In this document: in pieces, positions 22,696-36,100 of the stretch
Layout of the letters: each line of letters begins with the position of its first letter
Numbering within the stretch: position 1 is the stretch's first letter
From: Hofstenia miamia
Lineage: Eukaryota; Xenacoelomorpha; Acoela; Hofsteniidae
Assembly (NCBI GenBank): GCA_900660155.1
Contig: CABFPE010000171.1
Span: 754,587-818,586, forward strand
Direction: 5' to 3'
Length of the DNA: 64,000 nt
The notes under the pieces: generated by a model
The model's input: the letters and a program-made list of their open reading frames with translations, nothing else
What the model was told of the DNA's origin: nothing
Database searches by the model: none
Translations under genes and position numbers: made by a program

Positions 22696-24833
22696 GTTTG
22701 TGTAGAATGGGCTTTAGATATGGTATTTTCAAATAGACTTCAATTTTCGTTTCTTTGTTTTGTAAACTGACAATGATGGTAACACATCGAAATCAATATT
22801 TAAGACTGTCGTCACATTCAAATAATATTAGAAAGCTCAGTTTGCTTACACATATATATATATATATATATATAATGTATAATGTCAAAATGTTTAGATT
22901 TAGATCTCTATTTTCTTCATCAATTTTGTGTAGAAAAAAAATGGTATTTTTGATGATAAATCAAATGTGTGTCAAAAAGTTGTAGATTTAGGTGTCATAA
23001 TTATAATAGTGTTTTTGACATCAAATCGAAGATTTGTCGAAAATATGTTGATTGGGGTGTCATATTTTGACGTAGAATTGCTGTCAGGAATATTTAGATT
23101 TTCGACGTCGAATTGAAGGAGTTGTGTTTATTGGGTAGAGAAGCTAATGTTTATTAATATCAATTAATCAGACGCGCACTCAAATGAAAGGAGAGGATTA
23201 GGAGCTTGTCAAACTTAATTGTTGTATACACTATGAAAAGTAATAAGTTACTATTGAATAAGTGCGGAAATTGGATTGACAAGATTCTACATTAGCAATC
23301 CCAAAGTTTAACAGAAACTCCTGGAACTGCTGTGATTTGAAGGCTCCTCCTCGATCACTGTGTATAGCCAAAGGTAGTCCAAACATTGAAAATAGCTCTC
23401 TCAAATGTTTAATAAACGTGTTCATGTCAATCTTTCTACACGGAAAGGCAAATGGATATCATGAGTACTCATCCATCACTACTAGCATAAACTTCTTATC
23501 GTTAGTAGAGGAGAGAGGTCCAACAAAATCGACTAATAGTTTGTCAACAGGACATATGCTTTCAATAATATCAGGTTGGAAAGGCTTGAAAAACCGAGGT
23601 TTCTGACTTTTACAAATATCCCAACTACCAATAACATCTTTAATATCCTTGACGGATCAGGGCAATTCTTAGTCTTGCAATAATGTGTCAGTCTATCAAT
23701 GCCAGGATGAACTATCTCTTTATGTAATCGCATCAAATTAAGTGCATCTTTCCGAGAAGCTGCACCACAACGGAACAATGCATCTGCACATTGATTCGCC
23801 CAACCAGGTTTATTTTTATTCACAAAGTTCTAGCTTCAATTTCAAAATTTTATCATTTTTGATTTTGGATCGTTTCTTGTGACCAAAAATATAATGTAGA
23901 GATTTCTGATCTGTTCTAATACTGAACTTTTTTCCAACAAGCATAGGCCGAATTTTTGTAGGCACTTGACTATAGCCATTGCTTCAAGTTCCACTACTGA
24001 TTGTGATTTCTTAGACTGACTCAATTTTCTACTGAAGACTGCTATAGGTCTATCTATTTGCGTGAGGGTTCCACCAATAGCCACTTGACTTGCATCTGTA
24101 GATTAGGAAAATGCCAAGTTCCGAGACCGACAGTACCACCTTCGACAGTTTGTCTTTTAGCATTTGAATAGTATTGAGACCTTTTTGAGTCAGGGGCCAT
24201 TCTTCTCTTAGGACAGCACATTTCTCTGAAAAATTCCGTATCCTTCTTCAGTAGTACACAAAAAGTCCAATTAATTTTAATAGACCCTTTTTAGTTTTCG
24301 GAAAAGGGTAGTCCATTAGACCCTTCAACATCTCGGGATCAGATCAGTACTTCATATGCTGGATCTGGCATCCCATTAATTGATTGTACCACATAACAGC
24401 TTTTGCTAGTGTTAATTGCCTCCTTGTTATATTTCAGGGCTTCCTCTAGTTTCTTAAGGCGCAAATCATGTTCCTCCTTAGCATTACTCACAACCATGAT
24501 ATCATTTAGGTAGTTGAACACACCATCTAGATTATTATCAAAAATGACTTTGTTCATAAATCGACTGAAAACACTGAGTTAGTCAACCCAAAAGGCAAAT
24601 AACAAAACTCATACAATTTACATTCAGCTTTGATGCAGTGAATTTTCGTTCTGACAGAGGAATTGGGATGTAATGGTAAGCAGCTTTCAAATCCAACTTA
24701 GAAAAATATCTTTGTTTTAAAACATCCTTCGCCATTTCTTCTGCATCAGGAACTGGAAATGCATCCATCTCAGTGACAAATTCACAGTTTCATTATAATC
24801 AATGCAAAGACGTTTCTTATCACCCTTCTTCCA

Positions 24834-25621
24834 AGATAACACTTTAAAGGCTAAACAACGTTATTTTGTGTTATGTGGTTGTTTTATGTATCAAAAACAA
24901 TGTTGTTTTAACGTCGAAATGGTACCATTTCATTGGTCAAAACAACGTTGCTTCAAAATGGCACATTAGGTTGCTTTTTGGTTGTATTGTATGAATAAAA
25001 AAGAAATATTTTAACGTCATATTAGTTGTCACATGATTGTTTTAGCATTACTTTTGTATGCAAAATAACATTTTATATTGCTAAGCAGTTCAAGCATTGC
25101 TGCTTAAGCAAACACAAACCCAATAAAGGACAAAGCATTATCTTTCAGATACTGTCAAACATATTCAATACAAACATTTGTTAGATATTTAAATGAATGT
25201 CTTGTATATAAATGATAACATGCATTTAAATCTGCCAAATTTAACCAAAATTTAAAAATCTAAAATTAAGTACAATTTTTAAATAGTACTTTCTTAGATC
25301 GTGGAAAATATCTTCTGCTCAAATGTAACTTTTTTATTTAACAGTGACTTTCAAAGTGTCCAAATATTCATTAATAAATTATTTTGAAAATTCACTTATC
25401 TGGTATATTATAATTTTCACATTTAAAATTTCAAAAAGGTTTTGCAAATCCTTTTTTATGTTAAAAGTATCTAGTAATAAGAACAAAGTGAGTTTTATTT
25501 CCGAGCATTTGCTCACTGATTATTAATTACTAAAGTTGTTATTATGATGTTAGTGGTTGCTGCAACAACCAAAAGTATAAAACCACTATAAACAACATAA
25601 AAACAACCAAAATTGTTATCT
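24834..25621. mobile_element. Possible MITE inserted in the Gypsy pol region
   Basis: AGATAACA at 24834 is mirrored by TGTTATCT at 25614-25621, and the sub-terminal regions share inverted words (GTGGTTGTTTTATG and CATAAAAACAACC). Gypsy-type coding matter flanks both sides and is missing inside. There is no coding content. The family is unknown and the exact ends are uncertain. Confidence 0.45.
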
Positions 25622-27541
25622 GAATTCATTTCACACGCCTGAGCATGCCATGGACTAGCAGATTCAGTAATTGTACCATTCATTTGCAATTGTTTGATCT
25701 CTTTCTGAATGAATTCCTAATTTTTGGATGACTGAAATCTATTCTTCATTCAGATTGATTTCTGAGATTCAATGGCCTGAAGAGAATCAGTGAATGGAGA
25801 GATTGCTGACTAAAGCAAGCCAAATTTCTTTTTCATCACTGTGCAATTTCAATGTGATGGCATCATGCCATTTAAGGAAATTCATACCAAAAATCATTGG
25901 AACAAACAGATCCATGAGTCTGGAATTAATTATCATTCAAATCTATCACACGAGTGAGCCTACTGTCCTCCACAGCTTTCTGCTTGTTGGCAAGTATCAC
26001 TGTGTTATTGGCAAATGGAGAATAGCTGAGATGATTATTTTTCACAAATGAAAAATCCATGAAGGACTCAAGATCCAGTATCTATCAAACAAACAGTATT
26101 AATCCTATCCAGAGATGGCTCCACTGTACTGCTTCTGGAATTTGCAGTAATTGAGGTCTCCTTCTTTTTAGCAGAACTCCAAGACTTTGCTGACATAATC
26201 AACTTCCTGCAACAGCTCTTGAATTCAGTTGCAGTTGTAGCACTTCACATTTGCAACTGGAAATTTGGCATGTGGATGACTTTTGCCACCACAATATTAG
26301 CAGATTTCCTTGAACTACCTGAGGCAGCAACACCATCAGCAGCGGTTTGCGTCATCACAGCAATATTAAGTTCATGAGAATGCTTCATGGCAAATTCAAC
26401 TGCAAGAGCTTTCTCATACAGCTTGTTCAAACTGGGATCATCACATTCAAGCAACTGTTGACGCAGGACACAGGGGCGCACCCAGCTTTTTCTATGAGGA
26501 GGGGAACTATTATATATATATATATATATATAGGAACACGCATTTTAAATGTTTATGTTATCAATTACTAATAATGAATTATTTCTCCCTACATCTCATT
26601 AATGCAACCTTTATTAGGATGGCTAACACACTCACTTATTGCCCCTAGATCAGTGGATGAGGCGAGTTTTGAATACAGCCTGATGCACTGTTAACTGTTC
26701 CAATTTGAATAGGAAACACTTCTTTCCTTTTGTAGTAGAGTGATTTCTAGAAATGTCTCACCTTCTAAGACTTTAATAAATCTTATCAGAAAATTTAGGC
26801 CAATCCCTGCTCAGCCTGAATCCGCTCCAACCCACTTAATTCCGATTCGGCATATTTTCATGAGATTTTTTAAGAAGTTTTCTACAATTTTGCGGCTTTC
26901 TATATCAAAGTAAGGTATTTTAGACTAGAAACCATCAATAAAATCTGGGCATTGAATTGGAAATTCTAAATTCAGTTCTTCAAGAGTATATGATACTAAT
27001 ATACAATTTCAAAACGTTAAAAAATTATATAGAATTCACTAAAACTGTAGCCTATTTGTTTAATTTCAGCCTGTCTTTTCCAAATGCTTAGTCCAACCCC
27101 AGACCAGAACAGGTCTATCTCTGATTTCAACTCCTGATAACAGAAGAATGCACAGGATTGGGTTCATTTCGTATTAAGCTGACACAAAGTACCTTTAGTT
27201 TCGTTTTGCCATAATTTGAATAATTATTAGCATTGCTATATAATTCACAATATTTCACTACAAGTTAATGTATACAGAAAGCGTGTTCAAATCATTTTCA
27301 CCCCAGTAAGCTATAACTTCATAAACATTTCATTCAAAATGGCTATATTTCTCATTCTTAGTTTCACTTAAGTAGCGCATTAAATTGCCCCTCGTCATAA
27401 ATTACAGACACGCAGTAGGCAATTTTTAATTGGACCCTACAAATAGATGTTTCTTGTTTAGTAAATTAATCAATTTTTGAGTTTCAAACAATAGATTATT
27501 GCCAACTTTTGGAAATAATTAGAATAAAAATATTATATCAA

Positions 27542-28541
27542 NNNNNNNNNNNNNNNNNNNNNNNNNNNNNNNNNNNNNNNNNNNNNNNNNNNNNNNNNNN
27601 NNNNNNNNNNNNNNNNNNNNNNNNNNNNNNNNNNNNNNNNNNNNNNNNNNNNNNNNNNNNNNNNNNNNNNNNNNNNNNNNNNNNNNNNNNNNNNNNNNNN
27701 NNNNNNNNNNNNNNNNNNNNNNNNNNNNNNNNNNNNNNNNNNNNNNNNNNNNNNNNNNNNNNNNNNNNNNNNNNNNNNNNNNNNNNNNNNNNNNNNNNNN
27801 NNNNNNNNNNNNNNNNNNNNNNNNNNNNNNNNNNNNNNNNNNNNNNNNNNNNNNNNNNNNNNNNNNNNNNNNNNNNNNNNNNNNNNNNNNNNNNNNNNNN
27901 NNNNNNNNNNNNNNNNNNNNNNNNNNNNNNNNNNNNNNNNNNNNNNNNNNNNNNNNNNNNNNNNNNNNNNNNNNNNNNNNNNNNNNNNNNNNNNNNNNNN
28001 NNNNNNNNNNNNNNNNNNNNNNNNNNNNNNNNNNNNNNNNNNNNNNNNNNNNNNNNNNNNNNNNNNNNNNNNNNNNNNNNNNNNNNNNNNNNNNNNNNNN
28101 NNNNNNNNNNNNNNNNNNNNNNNNNNNNNNNNNNNNNNNNNNNNNNNNNNNNNNNNNNNNNNNNNNNNNNNNNNNNNNNNNNNNNNNNNNNNNNNNNNNN
28201 NNNNNNNNNNNNNNNNNNNNNNNNNNNNNNNNNNNNNNNNNNNNNNNNNNNNNNNNNNNNNNNNNNNNNNNNNNNNNNNNNNNNNNNNNNNNNNNNNNNN
28301 NNNNNNNNNNNNNNNNNNNNNNNNNNNNNNNNNNNNNNNNNNNNNNNNNNNNNNNNNNNNNNNNNNNNNNNNNNNNNNNNNNNNNNNNNNNNNNNNNNNN
28401 NNNNNNNNNNNNNNNNNNNNNNNNNNNNNNNNNNNNNNNNNNNNNNNNNNNNNNNNNNNNNNNNNNNNNNNNNNNNNNNNNNNNNNNNNNNNNNNNNNNN
28501 NNNNNNNNNNNNNNNNNNNNNNNNNNNNNNNNNNNNNNNNN
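27542..28541. other. Assembly gap (1,000 N)
   Basis: A run of exactly 1,000 N, probably of nominal rather than measured length. Long open frames across it are artefacts. Confidence 0.99.
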
Positions 28542-29089
28542 AAAAATCATAATTGTGAGATAATAAAAAGGGTTACTTGTGGTTCATACATCTGTTGGCA
28601 GTAAGAAGAAATTGTTCTACAAAATCAAAACTTAAATATTGCCACTAATCATAATTGCTAATGGCAAATTTGGTTCTGCCATACATACTATATATAAATG
28701 CGGTGATCATAGTTTAATTTCTTTAGGTTTGGCATCATAAGGTGAGGTGTCCAACAGAAGATCACAATGGTGCGAAATAAGGTTAATGTTAAGCCTTCAA
28801 TATGCATAAAATATTGAAGTCCGTTGTGGAAGCATTACATATTTTTGGGTCATAAAATTATCCAGTACATTCCACAGCCAATGCTATATAAATTTACTAG
28901 ACAGGATGATAATGCTTCTGGAATCGGGAATTGATTATATATTTCAGCAAGATTTAAGTGAATCTTAAATATTTGGCAATTGATTTTTTAAAATATTCAA
29001 TAGGTTAATTAATTTGCAATTATTGCAATCAATTTAATATTGTCTACCCTTGCAGACATAGAGTAGAACCAATAGTTATTTACATATTA

Positions 29090-29300
29090 TGGCGTACGCA
29101 GGGTTTTCCAACGGTGGAATATCTCCACTGTAAGTAACAAAAAGCGGGGTAAGCCCCTAAAATTCTTTGGAAATATTGATGAATTCGACACTAAGAAATG
29201 CATTTCACCACCTAAATTTGGACTTTCTTAATATTTTTTAACGAAATTTTTTGTTTAACCAGTCAAATGCAATTTTGAAAAACTTACTGAAGGGCATTCC
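29090..29300. mobile_element. hAT-type MITE, copy 2 (inverted relative to copy 1)
   Basis: The segment AACGAAATTTTTTGTTTAAC followed by CAGTCAAATGCAATTTTGAAA matches the reverse complement of the middle of 13834-14043, and GGCGTACGCAG near 29092 corresponds to that element's right end. It is diverged and nested in the larger hAT-type element. Confidence 0.5.
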
Positions 29301-29880
29301 ACTGGTTATAGGCAAAAGGTTCAAGAGGAATGGAAGCATCCCTGCCTTGTTGGGGGGGGGGCGTTTCCCCAGTTTCCCCTACCCCTTGGGGGCGCCTCTG
29401 GCAGGACATCATTGCTTAGTCCACAAACAAAGGCATCTCCTACCATTTCATTACCATACTCCAATGCTGTTTTATCTTTCAGTTCATATTTGTCCTTGAG
29501 CACCTACAGTGCTGAAATTATTCATTGATAGATTTACTAGGACCTTGGTTTCTAGAGTGCAGTTTATACTGTTGCATAATGGGATTAACTGATTTCTTAA
29601 ATCAATTCTCCAAAAGATTCAAAGCATCATTGAAATCAGAAGTGTTCTGAACCAACTGGAAATGATCTGGACCAACAACTGAATACATCAGACCAAACTT
29701 ATCTTTTTTCAACATAGCACCTGTTTTTGTAATCACCAGATTTAGCATCTTCAACCAATACACAAATTCAGCTTCAGAGGGATGATCAAGCAGGATTGAC
29801 TTGAACAACTGGGCATCCAACATTGTTGATGTAACTGGCAGTGGAGTCGACATTGGGAATTAAATCTTATAAGAATAAAT

Positions 29881-30091
29881 TGTGAAAAATTCTGAATATC
29901 AACTAAGTAATACAATACGTGTAAATTAGTTTAATTCTTAAAAGCTTTGCATTCAGATCATCACTAATAAAATCAGCAATAGGAGAATTACACAGTTACA
30001 CAAATAAACACAAGCCCCTTAAACATGTAGTGCCATACCAGAGTAAACATGACATCATACTGATGCTTGTAAGCAACAACATTTCATCACA
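29881..30091 (-). repeat. 5' LTR of the Gypsy fossil
   Basis: About 211 bp matching 17637-17839, lying immediately upstream (on the minus strand) of the gag-like frame that begins at 29853. The inner end begins TGTGAAAAATTCTG on the plus strand and the outer end is ...TTTCATCACA. Confidence 0.8.
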
Positions 30092-31928
30092 TTATCTAGC
30101 TTAAATAACTTAGGTCATGAACATCTGCTTTGTGGTCACTCATCTCCAATTATTTTCTTGTAATTCTCTATATTACTGAGGCCATCTAATAGAGAAGCTA
30201 TTTCTTAAGCAGGAAAACATATACTTTAACAAAAGGCTGCATGTCAAATTTTGTGGTAATATTGGAATGAAATTAAACGCAGATAATTGTGGCTTTGGAA
30301 AAAGTTTATGGGACTCATTTGTCAAGAATGTTGAAGTCTATAAGTCAATTTAATGATGACTTTGAAGCAAACACATTTTCTGCAAGTAACCTCAAAAAGT
30401 GATAGCTCAGTTTTTAGGATTCAGATGATGTGATCCTTGAAAATCAAAGAACAGTGAAATAAGTTTACTATATGGAAATTTTGTGGCAATCTAAATGATC
30501 TCCTTGATTAAAAATCACTAAGAGGGAGTTCATGGCAGGCTCTATTTTTGTCATGACAATGAACTAATGCATTTTTCAAGGCTTTTACAAAAAATCATTT
30601 GAAAATTTCAATCATAAATGCTCACTTGTCCACAATATAGTGCTAATTTGGTTCTGTTGGAGTTAACAAACACACCAATTGGTGAAAGATAAAAACACTT
30701 ATGACTGCATTTCTACCACAGTTTTTTAGATTACATTGATGCTCCTGTGTGATACATTTGATATTCAATAGACTTAAATATATTGATTTTCAATTTATGT
30801 ATTATATATATATAAGAGATGCTTTTTTAAAAGTATTTCTATGGATATTTACATGATTTACAGATTAAAAGAGTATTAAGCTTTGGACTTATTTACATCA
30901 TCATTTGTTGAAAATTTGGAAGAAATAATTTAAAATTTGAATTAAAAATTAGCCCATTTAAAATTTTTTGCTGTTTGCTCTCCTTACATTGCATAAAGTG
31001 ATTATTTAATTAAATAAACCCAATAAGGTTTTAAAGTGGCATTTGCTTCATCACTAGAGTTGGCAGGTTACCACTTACTAGTAAATACAGTGACTTATAA
31101 ATTACTAGTGATACATTTCAGCTTATAACAGCAGGTTTCCAGGGCTCAATACTGCCTCTTTCAAGTGAATCATTAGTTCATTCATTAATGTTACTATGTA
31201 GTGGTAGCAATCACACAACACTATATTGTGTTTTCACTATTGCAGTCACAAAAACAATGAGATACTAATTGTGCATATAGCTAAAAGACAAATGTCCCAC
31301 TAATTATGTGATGTGTAGAACATCAGAATGTTTAATCAAGTTATTGCAGTTACTACTAAGACACCCTATTCATAATGTTTAAAATGCAAATGTGAAAGGT
31401 GCTGTGTTGTGAAAATATATTTATAAGGGTGTAGTGTCCTATATTAAAAAATAATATAATTGAGACAATAATTTAAAATATGAGTTCATATGCTCAATTT
31501 GGTATCAGAGGCTATATATATATATAATATATATATATATGAAGATTCAAAAAAACTCATAATTTCACATATCTAGAATGCAAAGCTCCAACATACATGC
31601 ATAATAAATTGAAAGCCAATTAACCAATATGTGTTAATATGTTCTAAGTTTATTAAATCTAACTAATAGTATTCAGTAAAAAAATGATTAGTTTGGTAAA
31701 ATTGTAATTTGAAAATCTATTTTAGCAAAGGAATATAATAACACTAAATTACAAAGGAATGGATCAACAATATTAAATTCTTTTTACTAGTGAGTAGAGG
31801 AATTTATACAATGATAATTAATACATACATAATATAGAATCAATATTTCTATGTAAAAGTTCTTTAGTAGCCACTAAACACAATCTGCTAGAAACTATAA
31901 ATTATGTATAATATATGAGTATATATAT

Positions 31929-31961
<33 letters not shown>

Positions 31962-32080
31962 AATGTGTTTCCAATACTAACAAATTGTAAAATTCTATTA
32001 ATCCTGTGGTTTTATAAACTGATAAATATAAAATATAAACTGATAAAATATAAAACAATTTCATCACATGACCCAGCATA
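30092..32080. other. Non-coding, nearly CpG-free stretch
   Basis: No gene is seen. TA arrays lie at about 31515-31545 and 31920-31960. Only one or two CpG dinucleotides are present. Confidence 0.6.
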
Positions 32081-33180
32081 TCAAAGTTTGTTACTTCCAA
32101 TAAATCTTAAATTCAAATATTTGGCTTGCTTTGTGACATTTGCCAGCTGTTCCATTGTTTGTATTGCTCTCTTTGCCACCCTATTACTTTGTGATATTTG
32201 TAAAGGGCCATCTTCTTTACTCAAGAGTTTTATGAGGCACTGTTGTGTGTTGGAATATGGTTGTAGCATATATTGCCCTTGAGTTTCACCTGGAACTACA
32301 CATATTTGAAATTGATCTCTACTTAATAATAGGCCAAGTCCCATTACTTTTGTACCACTTTAAAGCCTCAGTAAGCTCAAAAAGAAATCGCATGTCATCA
32401 CACTACCCAGGATTTATGAATATTTCAAAGGACTTTTCTCCACAATAGGTTTATTGAAGTAGCAAATAGTAAGTATTAATTTGATTAAATAACTCATAAT
32501 GGATTAAAGGCAACATTGTCAAGCCACCAAACATTTGATCCATTACCAGATGAAGAATGCAGTCTAAAATATGGTGTTGACAACCCACATACATTGGCTT
32601 AGGCAATTTATTTCTTAGAATACATTCTGCAGTCATTTGACAATGCTGTTTTTTCTAGCAGTATCAACATTAATAGTTTTGCATATAATCATTGTGATTG
32701 AACTCCATGCATCAAATACATCCAAAATCCCTTCAATGACCAAAGTAATAGTTTCAGCCTTACCATCATTAAGTGTAAGAACACCCAACTTAATCTCATG
32801 AATTTCATTCATGCATACAATAACTTGCCTTTCATAACCTCTCAATTTCTTCCCATCAAAATGCAGACAAAAGGATTCACTTTGGATGAGGTCTTTTAGC
32901 CTTTTCTTTATATTTTGGCTTTCCTACATGATATTTTTCTGAATAGCTGACTAAGTTGGAGTTTGTTCAATGCAATCAGCAGCTTTCATGAATTGACAAA
33001 TTGCTGATGCCTGGTGTGTGCTAATTTTTCCATTGCAGACCATGTCTGCTGCTAATGTTGTCAGAGAGCACATCAATTTTGGTAGACTTTCCAATTCTTC
33101 AAGACCAGTAAGACTAAAGTCTGAATCATATAGGCTATCACTACCACTGCTCAAATCTGCTTGAGCATTGGTGGACTAGG
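32081..33180 (-). mobile_element. Decayed DNA-transposon coding remnant
   Basis: Successive minus-strand frames (32951-33154, 32633-32845, 32451-32636, 32081-32344) resemble pieces of one long protein found as repetitive uncharacterised genes in several invertebrates. Visible words are GYERQVIVCMNEI, DVFDAWSSITMIICKT and YVGCQHHILDCIL. They lie in consistent order and orientation and are broken by stops and frame changes. I infer a transposase but cannot name the superfamily. The sequence is almost CpG-free, so it is old. Confidence 0.4.
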
Positions 33181-36100
33181 TACTACAGCATGCAAAGTTT
33201 TCCATCTTTCTTTGCTGTTTTGAGGGATAAATTAAATTATCAACTTGTTTATGCATTGTTTAACCCACTCTGCCATTGGAAATTAGCAAGATGTATAGTT
33301 TCTGATCTTAATTTATTAACCAACTGCCATTCACATTTGTGATATCCAATACTGTACTATACTGACTTCTAAAAATGATACTTTTTTCTGGTATTTCTTT
33401 TTCACCTATTTTTTTCATAACCAAGAACAAGATACCATAACTTTGCAATTATTCATTGCTTTGGTAAAACAGGAAAGCTAAAAATGTTACACAATGAGAG
33501 CAGTTCATTGGCAATAAGTTTTACATGTATGTTTATATTTTTTTCTGAAGGAAGGAATCCAAAGTTTCTTCCAAGTGCATCCTTGATTAATGGCAGCTTT
33601 GTAAAAGAAGACAGTGAATGATCAATAATTTCTCCAAAATTGTAATTTCATTTAAGCTGTGTATGTATTGGCCAATTCGTAATTTTGGACATAAACAAGG
33701 TTACAAAATGTCTAAATAGTTAGCTTAGCTGACACCCATATTTCCCCCAATCATATGGGGCAAATATGATGCTTCAAAGCTTTACAACAATGTAAAACTC
33801 TTTTAATGCAGCCACATGACAAATTCTTTAAAGAATCATTTCTAGACATTATATTTACAAATTTTAAGTAAGCTTTGCCATTGGTGGCCCATCACTATTT
33901 TGCTATTTGGGTGCCAAAGTGTACATAATATCAGGTTATGACAATCTTTAATGCTTAAAATTATCATATGCTCTTTATCCTTTGCAAATTTTAGAGAAAG
34001 ATTTAAATGAATAAATGTATTTCCTTTGAGATATGCAATTGGAACCAAATCATTCTAAGTATATGTTATAATTTGATAATAAACTTGTGTATTTTGTACT
34101 TTAGGTAGTACATAGCTAATTTTATATGGCTAAGTCATTTTTGATTTGCATTTACATGTTTACTGGGTTTAGTACAGAAAATTGCAGATTAGAATCCTTT
34201 GAATGTGTTTAGTGAAATGCTCCATTACTTTTGTAAGCAAGAAAATGAAATATTATTGTGTCAGGTGTACCATATTAGTGATCATATACATGGTTGTGAT
34301 TTGTCTACCATTTGAATGATATGAACTTCATAGTTATTATATTGTTAATAGTAAAACAATGAAATATATTATTATGATTTTATCCAGATTCCTGGTCTTA
34401 AATATGCACTTAGGCCATCATTTAATATTATATATGAACAGGCCAATAATGTGTTGGAGATACTATTCAAAATAAGATTGACCATGACTAAAGTACAAAT
34501 TTAATTAAGAATACAAAAAGTTGTATAAGATTAGAGCCCTTTAAAAGAGAAGGAAAAGAGAAATCCTAATACTCTTGGGTGAAGTGAGTGAAACCTATGT
34601 GCTAAGAAAAAATTTACACTCAGTGCATTTCTCATGTCATGCAATTTAGGTGATAGCAATTATAATGAATATTAATAATGAATGAAATGCATAACAACAA
34701 AAACCCCTAACCATATACCTAGCCCTAAGTTTAAGGGCATGCTAATCAAGCTGTGCCCCATTTAGGTGCCTTTGACTATGCAGAAGACTTTTAGAAAAGC
34801 ATATTTTAATAAAAGCAAAGTCAATAAAAAACAGAAATGAGTTTACTGAAACCAAAAGTGACTGAAACAAAATTAAAAGATCACATTAATATATATGAAC
34901 AAAAACTGGTAAAGAAATTAAACAACACTAACATGAGTAAACAAGACAAGACTGTACAATAACCTTTTCACCTATAACAAAAATACTGTATAATAATCAA
35001 CAAAATGATTTAAGCTAAAATCACACAGTTTACAAATAACCAAATTCATCTAATAATAAATTGATCATTTATGATTTACTGAGTTCATATTGCTAATGTT
35101 GAAATCACAAATTGACAAAATCCAATGATGTAATTATGCCACATGCCCCTACTAACTGGGCTATTTTGGTCCATGATTTCCCCTTCATCTGGTTTGATGA
35201 TTTTGTGTCAAATGTAGCACCCAACATATACTTTTTATGGTCTATAGAAATTACATTGAAAAGAAAATATGTTAAAAAAGAAATTACATCAAAAATCAAA
35301 TACATCAAAAAGGAAATTACTTAGAATGAAAAATACATTGAAAATGAATATCATTGTATATGATTTGTTCTAATCAAAAATGTTCCAATTTGTCCCTTTA
35401 ATGTAAATTTTGGGACGTTTCATAATAATGCAAAATTAATTACAGTGATAAATTAGAATTAGATATTGACATTGCTGAGAAAATTGGTTTTGGATCAAAA
35501 AAATTGATTTGAGAGTCACTACTGCAAATTTAATGAGAGTTCTCTATTATCTGATTCAGATTTACAATATTAGTGATTGAAAATAATATGCAATAAATGA
35601 AATTGAAAAGCTACATTTCATATTTATTCCTTTTTAAATTCAAGGGTTTTCTTCTAATTATTTTATAGAATTGAATTCAAGTTTTCTATTTATGAACACT
35701 ACTACATAAAGTCTTGTAGAGTATCATAATAGATTACAAACTGATGACAGGAAATTCATCCATCCTAGTGTGTATCCTTGAAAAACCTTATATGGTTTTT
35801 CATTGACATATGCTTGGACTTAATTGTATTTCAACATTAAAAGGTAAATTTTATGTAAATTGTCAGTACATTAATAAAATAGCATGTATAATGTAAACAA
35901 ATATTAGTATACAACAGTATTCAAAATATTTAAGCTCAACTATGAATAAGCTAGATTTGTTGTTAAAAGTTATTGGATAAATATTGAAAAACACAAAAAT
36001 TGTGCTAGTAAACCAATATTGTCTATAACATATTTTCCCTTTATATGTTAATATGAATTTAAATAATTTTATCTTACATGTAATGCAAACAAACATTAAC

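Larger units (their letters stand above)
18640..23220. mobile_element. Insertion of about 4.6 kb in the Gypsy pol region
   Basis: Pol-related coding matter is present on both sides (18.0-18.6 kb and from 23.23 kb) but absent here, so this block was inserted. It contains ~630 bp tandem repeats (19243-21350), a short tandem repeat at 22079-22210, a minisatellite at 22590-22690 and a TA array at 22854-22874. No transposase is recognised. The exact ends and family are unknown, and single n characters show that the assembly is unreliable here. Confidence 0.5.
26471..29400. mobile_element. hAT-type element inserted in Gypsy gag, with 8 bp target duplication
   Basis: The left end is CAGGGGCGCACCCAGC and the right end (reverse complement) is CAGAGGCGCCCCCAAG, both hAT-like. 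Directly outside, GCAGGACA occurs at 26463-26470 and again at 29401-29408, a perfect 8 bp target site duplication as hAT transposases make. The gag-related sequence of the host element lies on both sides. The middle is a 1,000-base assembly gap (27542-28541), so coding content is unknown; no transposase is seen in what is present. The right half includes a second, smaller MITE (about 29090-29300). Confidence 0.8.
17632..30096 (-). mobile_element. Ty3/Gypsy LTR retrotransposon, old and broken, with nested insertions
   Basis: A fossil element on the minus strand. Its 5' LTR is at 29881-30091 and its 3' LTR at 17637-17839. The parts seen, in order from the 5' end, are gag pieces (29602-29853 and 26245-26481), reverse transcriptase (about 24339-24833), RNase H (23842-24084), the zinc-binding and core parts of integrase (23231-23823), and the pol C-terminus (17948-18600). 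A purine-rich tract (GGGAAAAAGGGTGGAGGA on the minus strand) directly precedes the 3' LTR. Candidate 5 bp target repeats are TTAGC and TTATC. Large insertions split it at about 18.6-23.2 kb, 24834-25621 and 26471-29400. Beyond these, the coding parts carry many breaks. LTR divergence and nesting indicate considerable age. Confidence 0.85.

Noticed and set aside
27509-28552. Open frames of about 345 codons on both strands
   Set aside because: They run through the 1,000-base N gap and consist almost entirely of undetermined residues.
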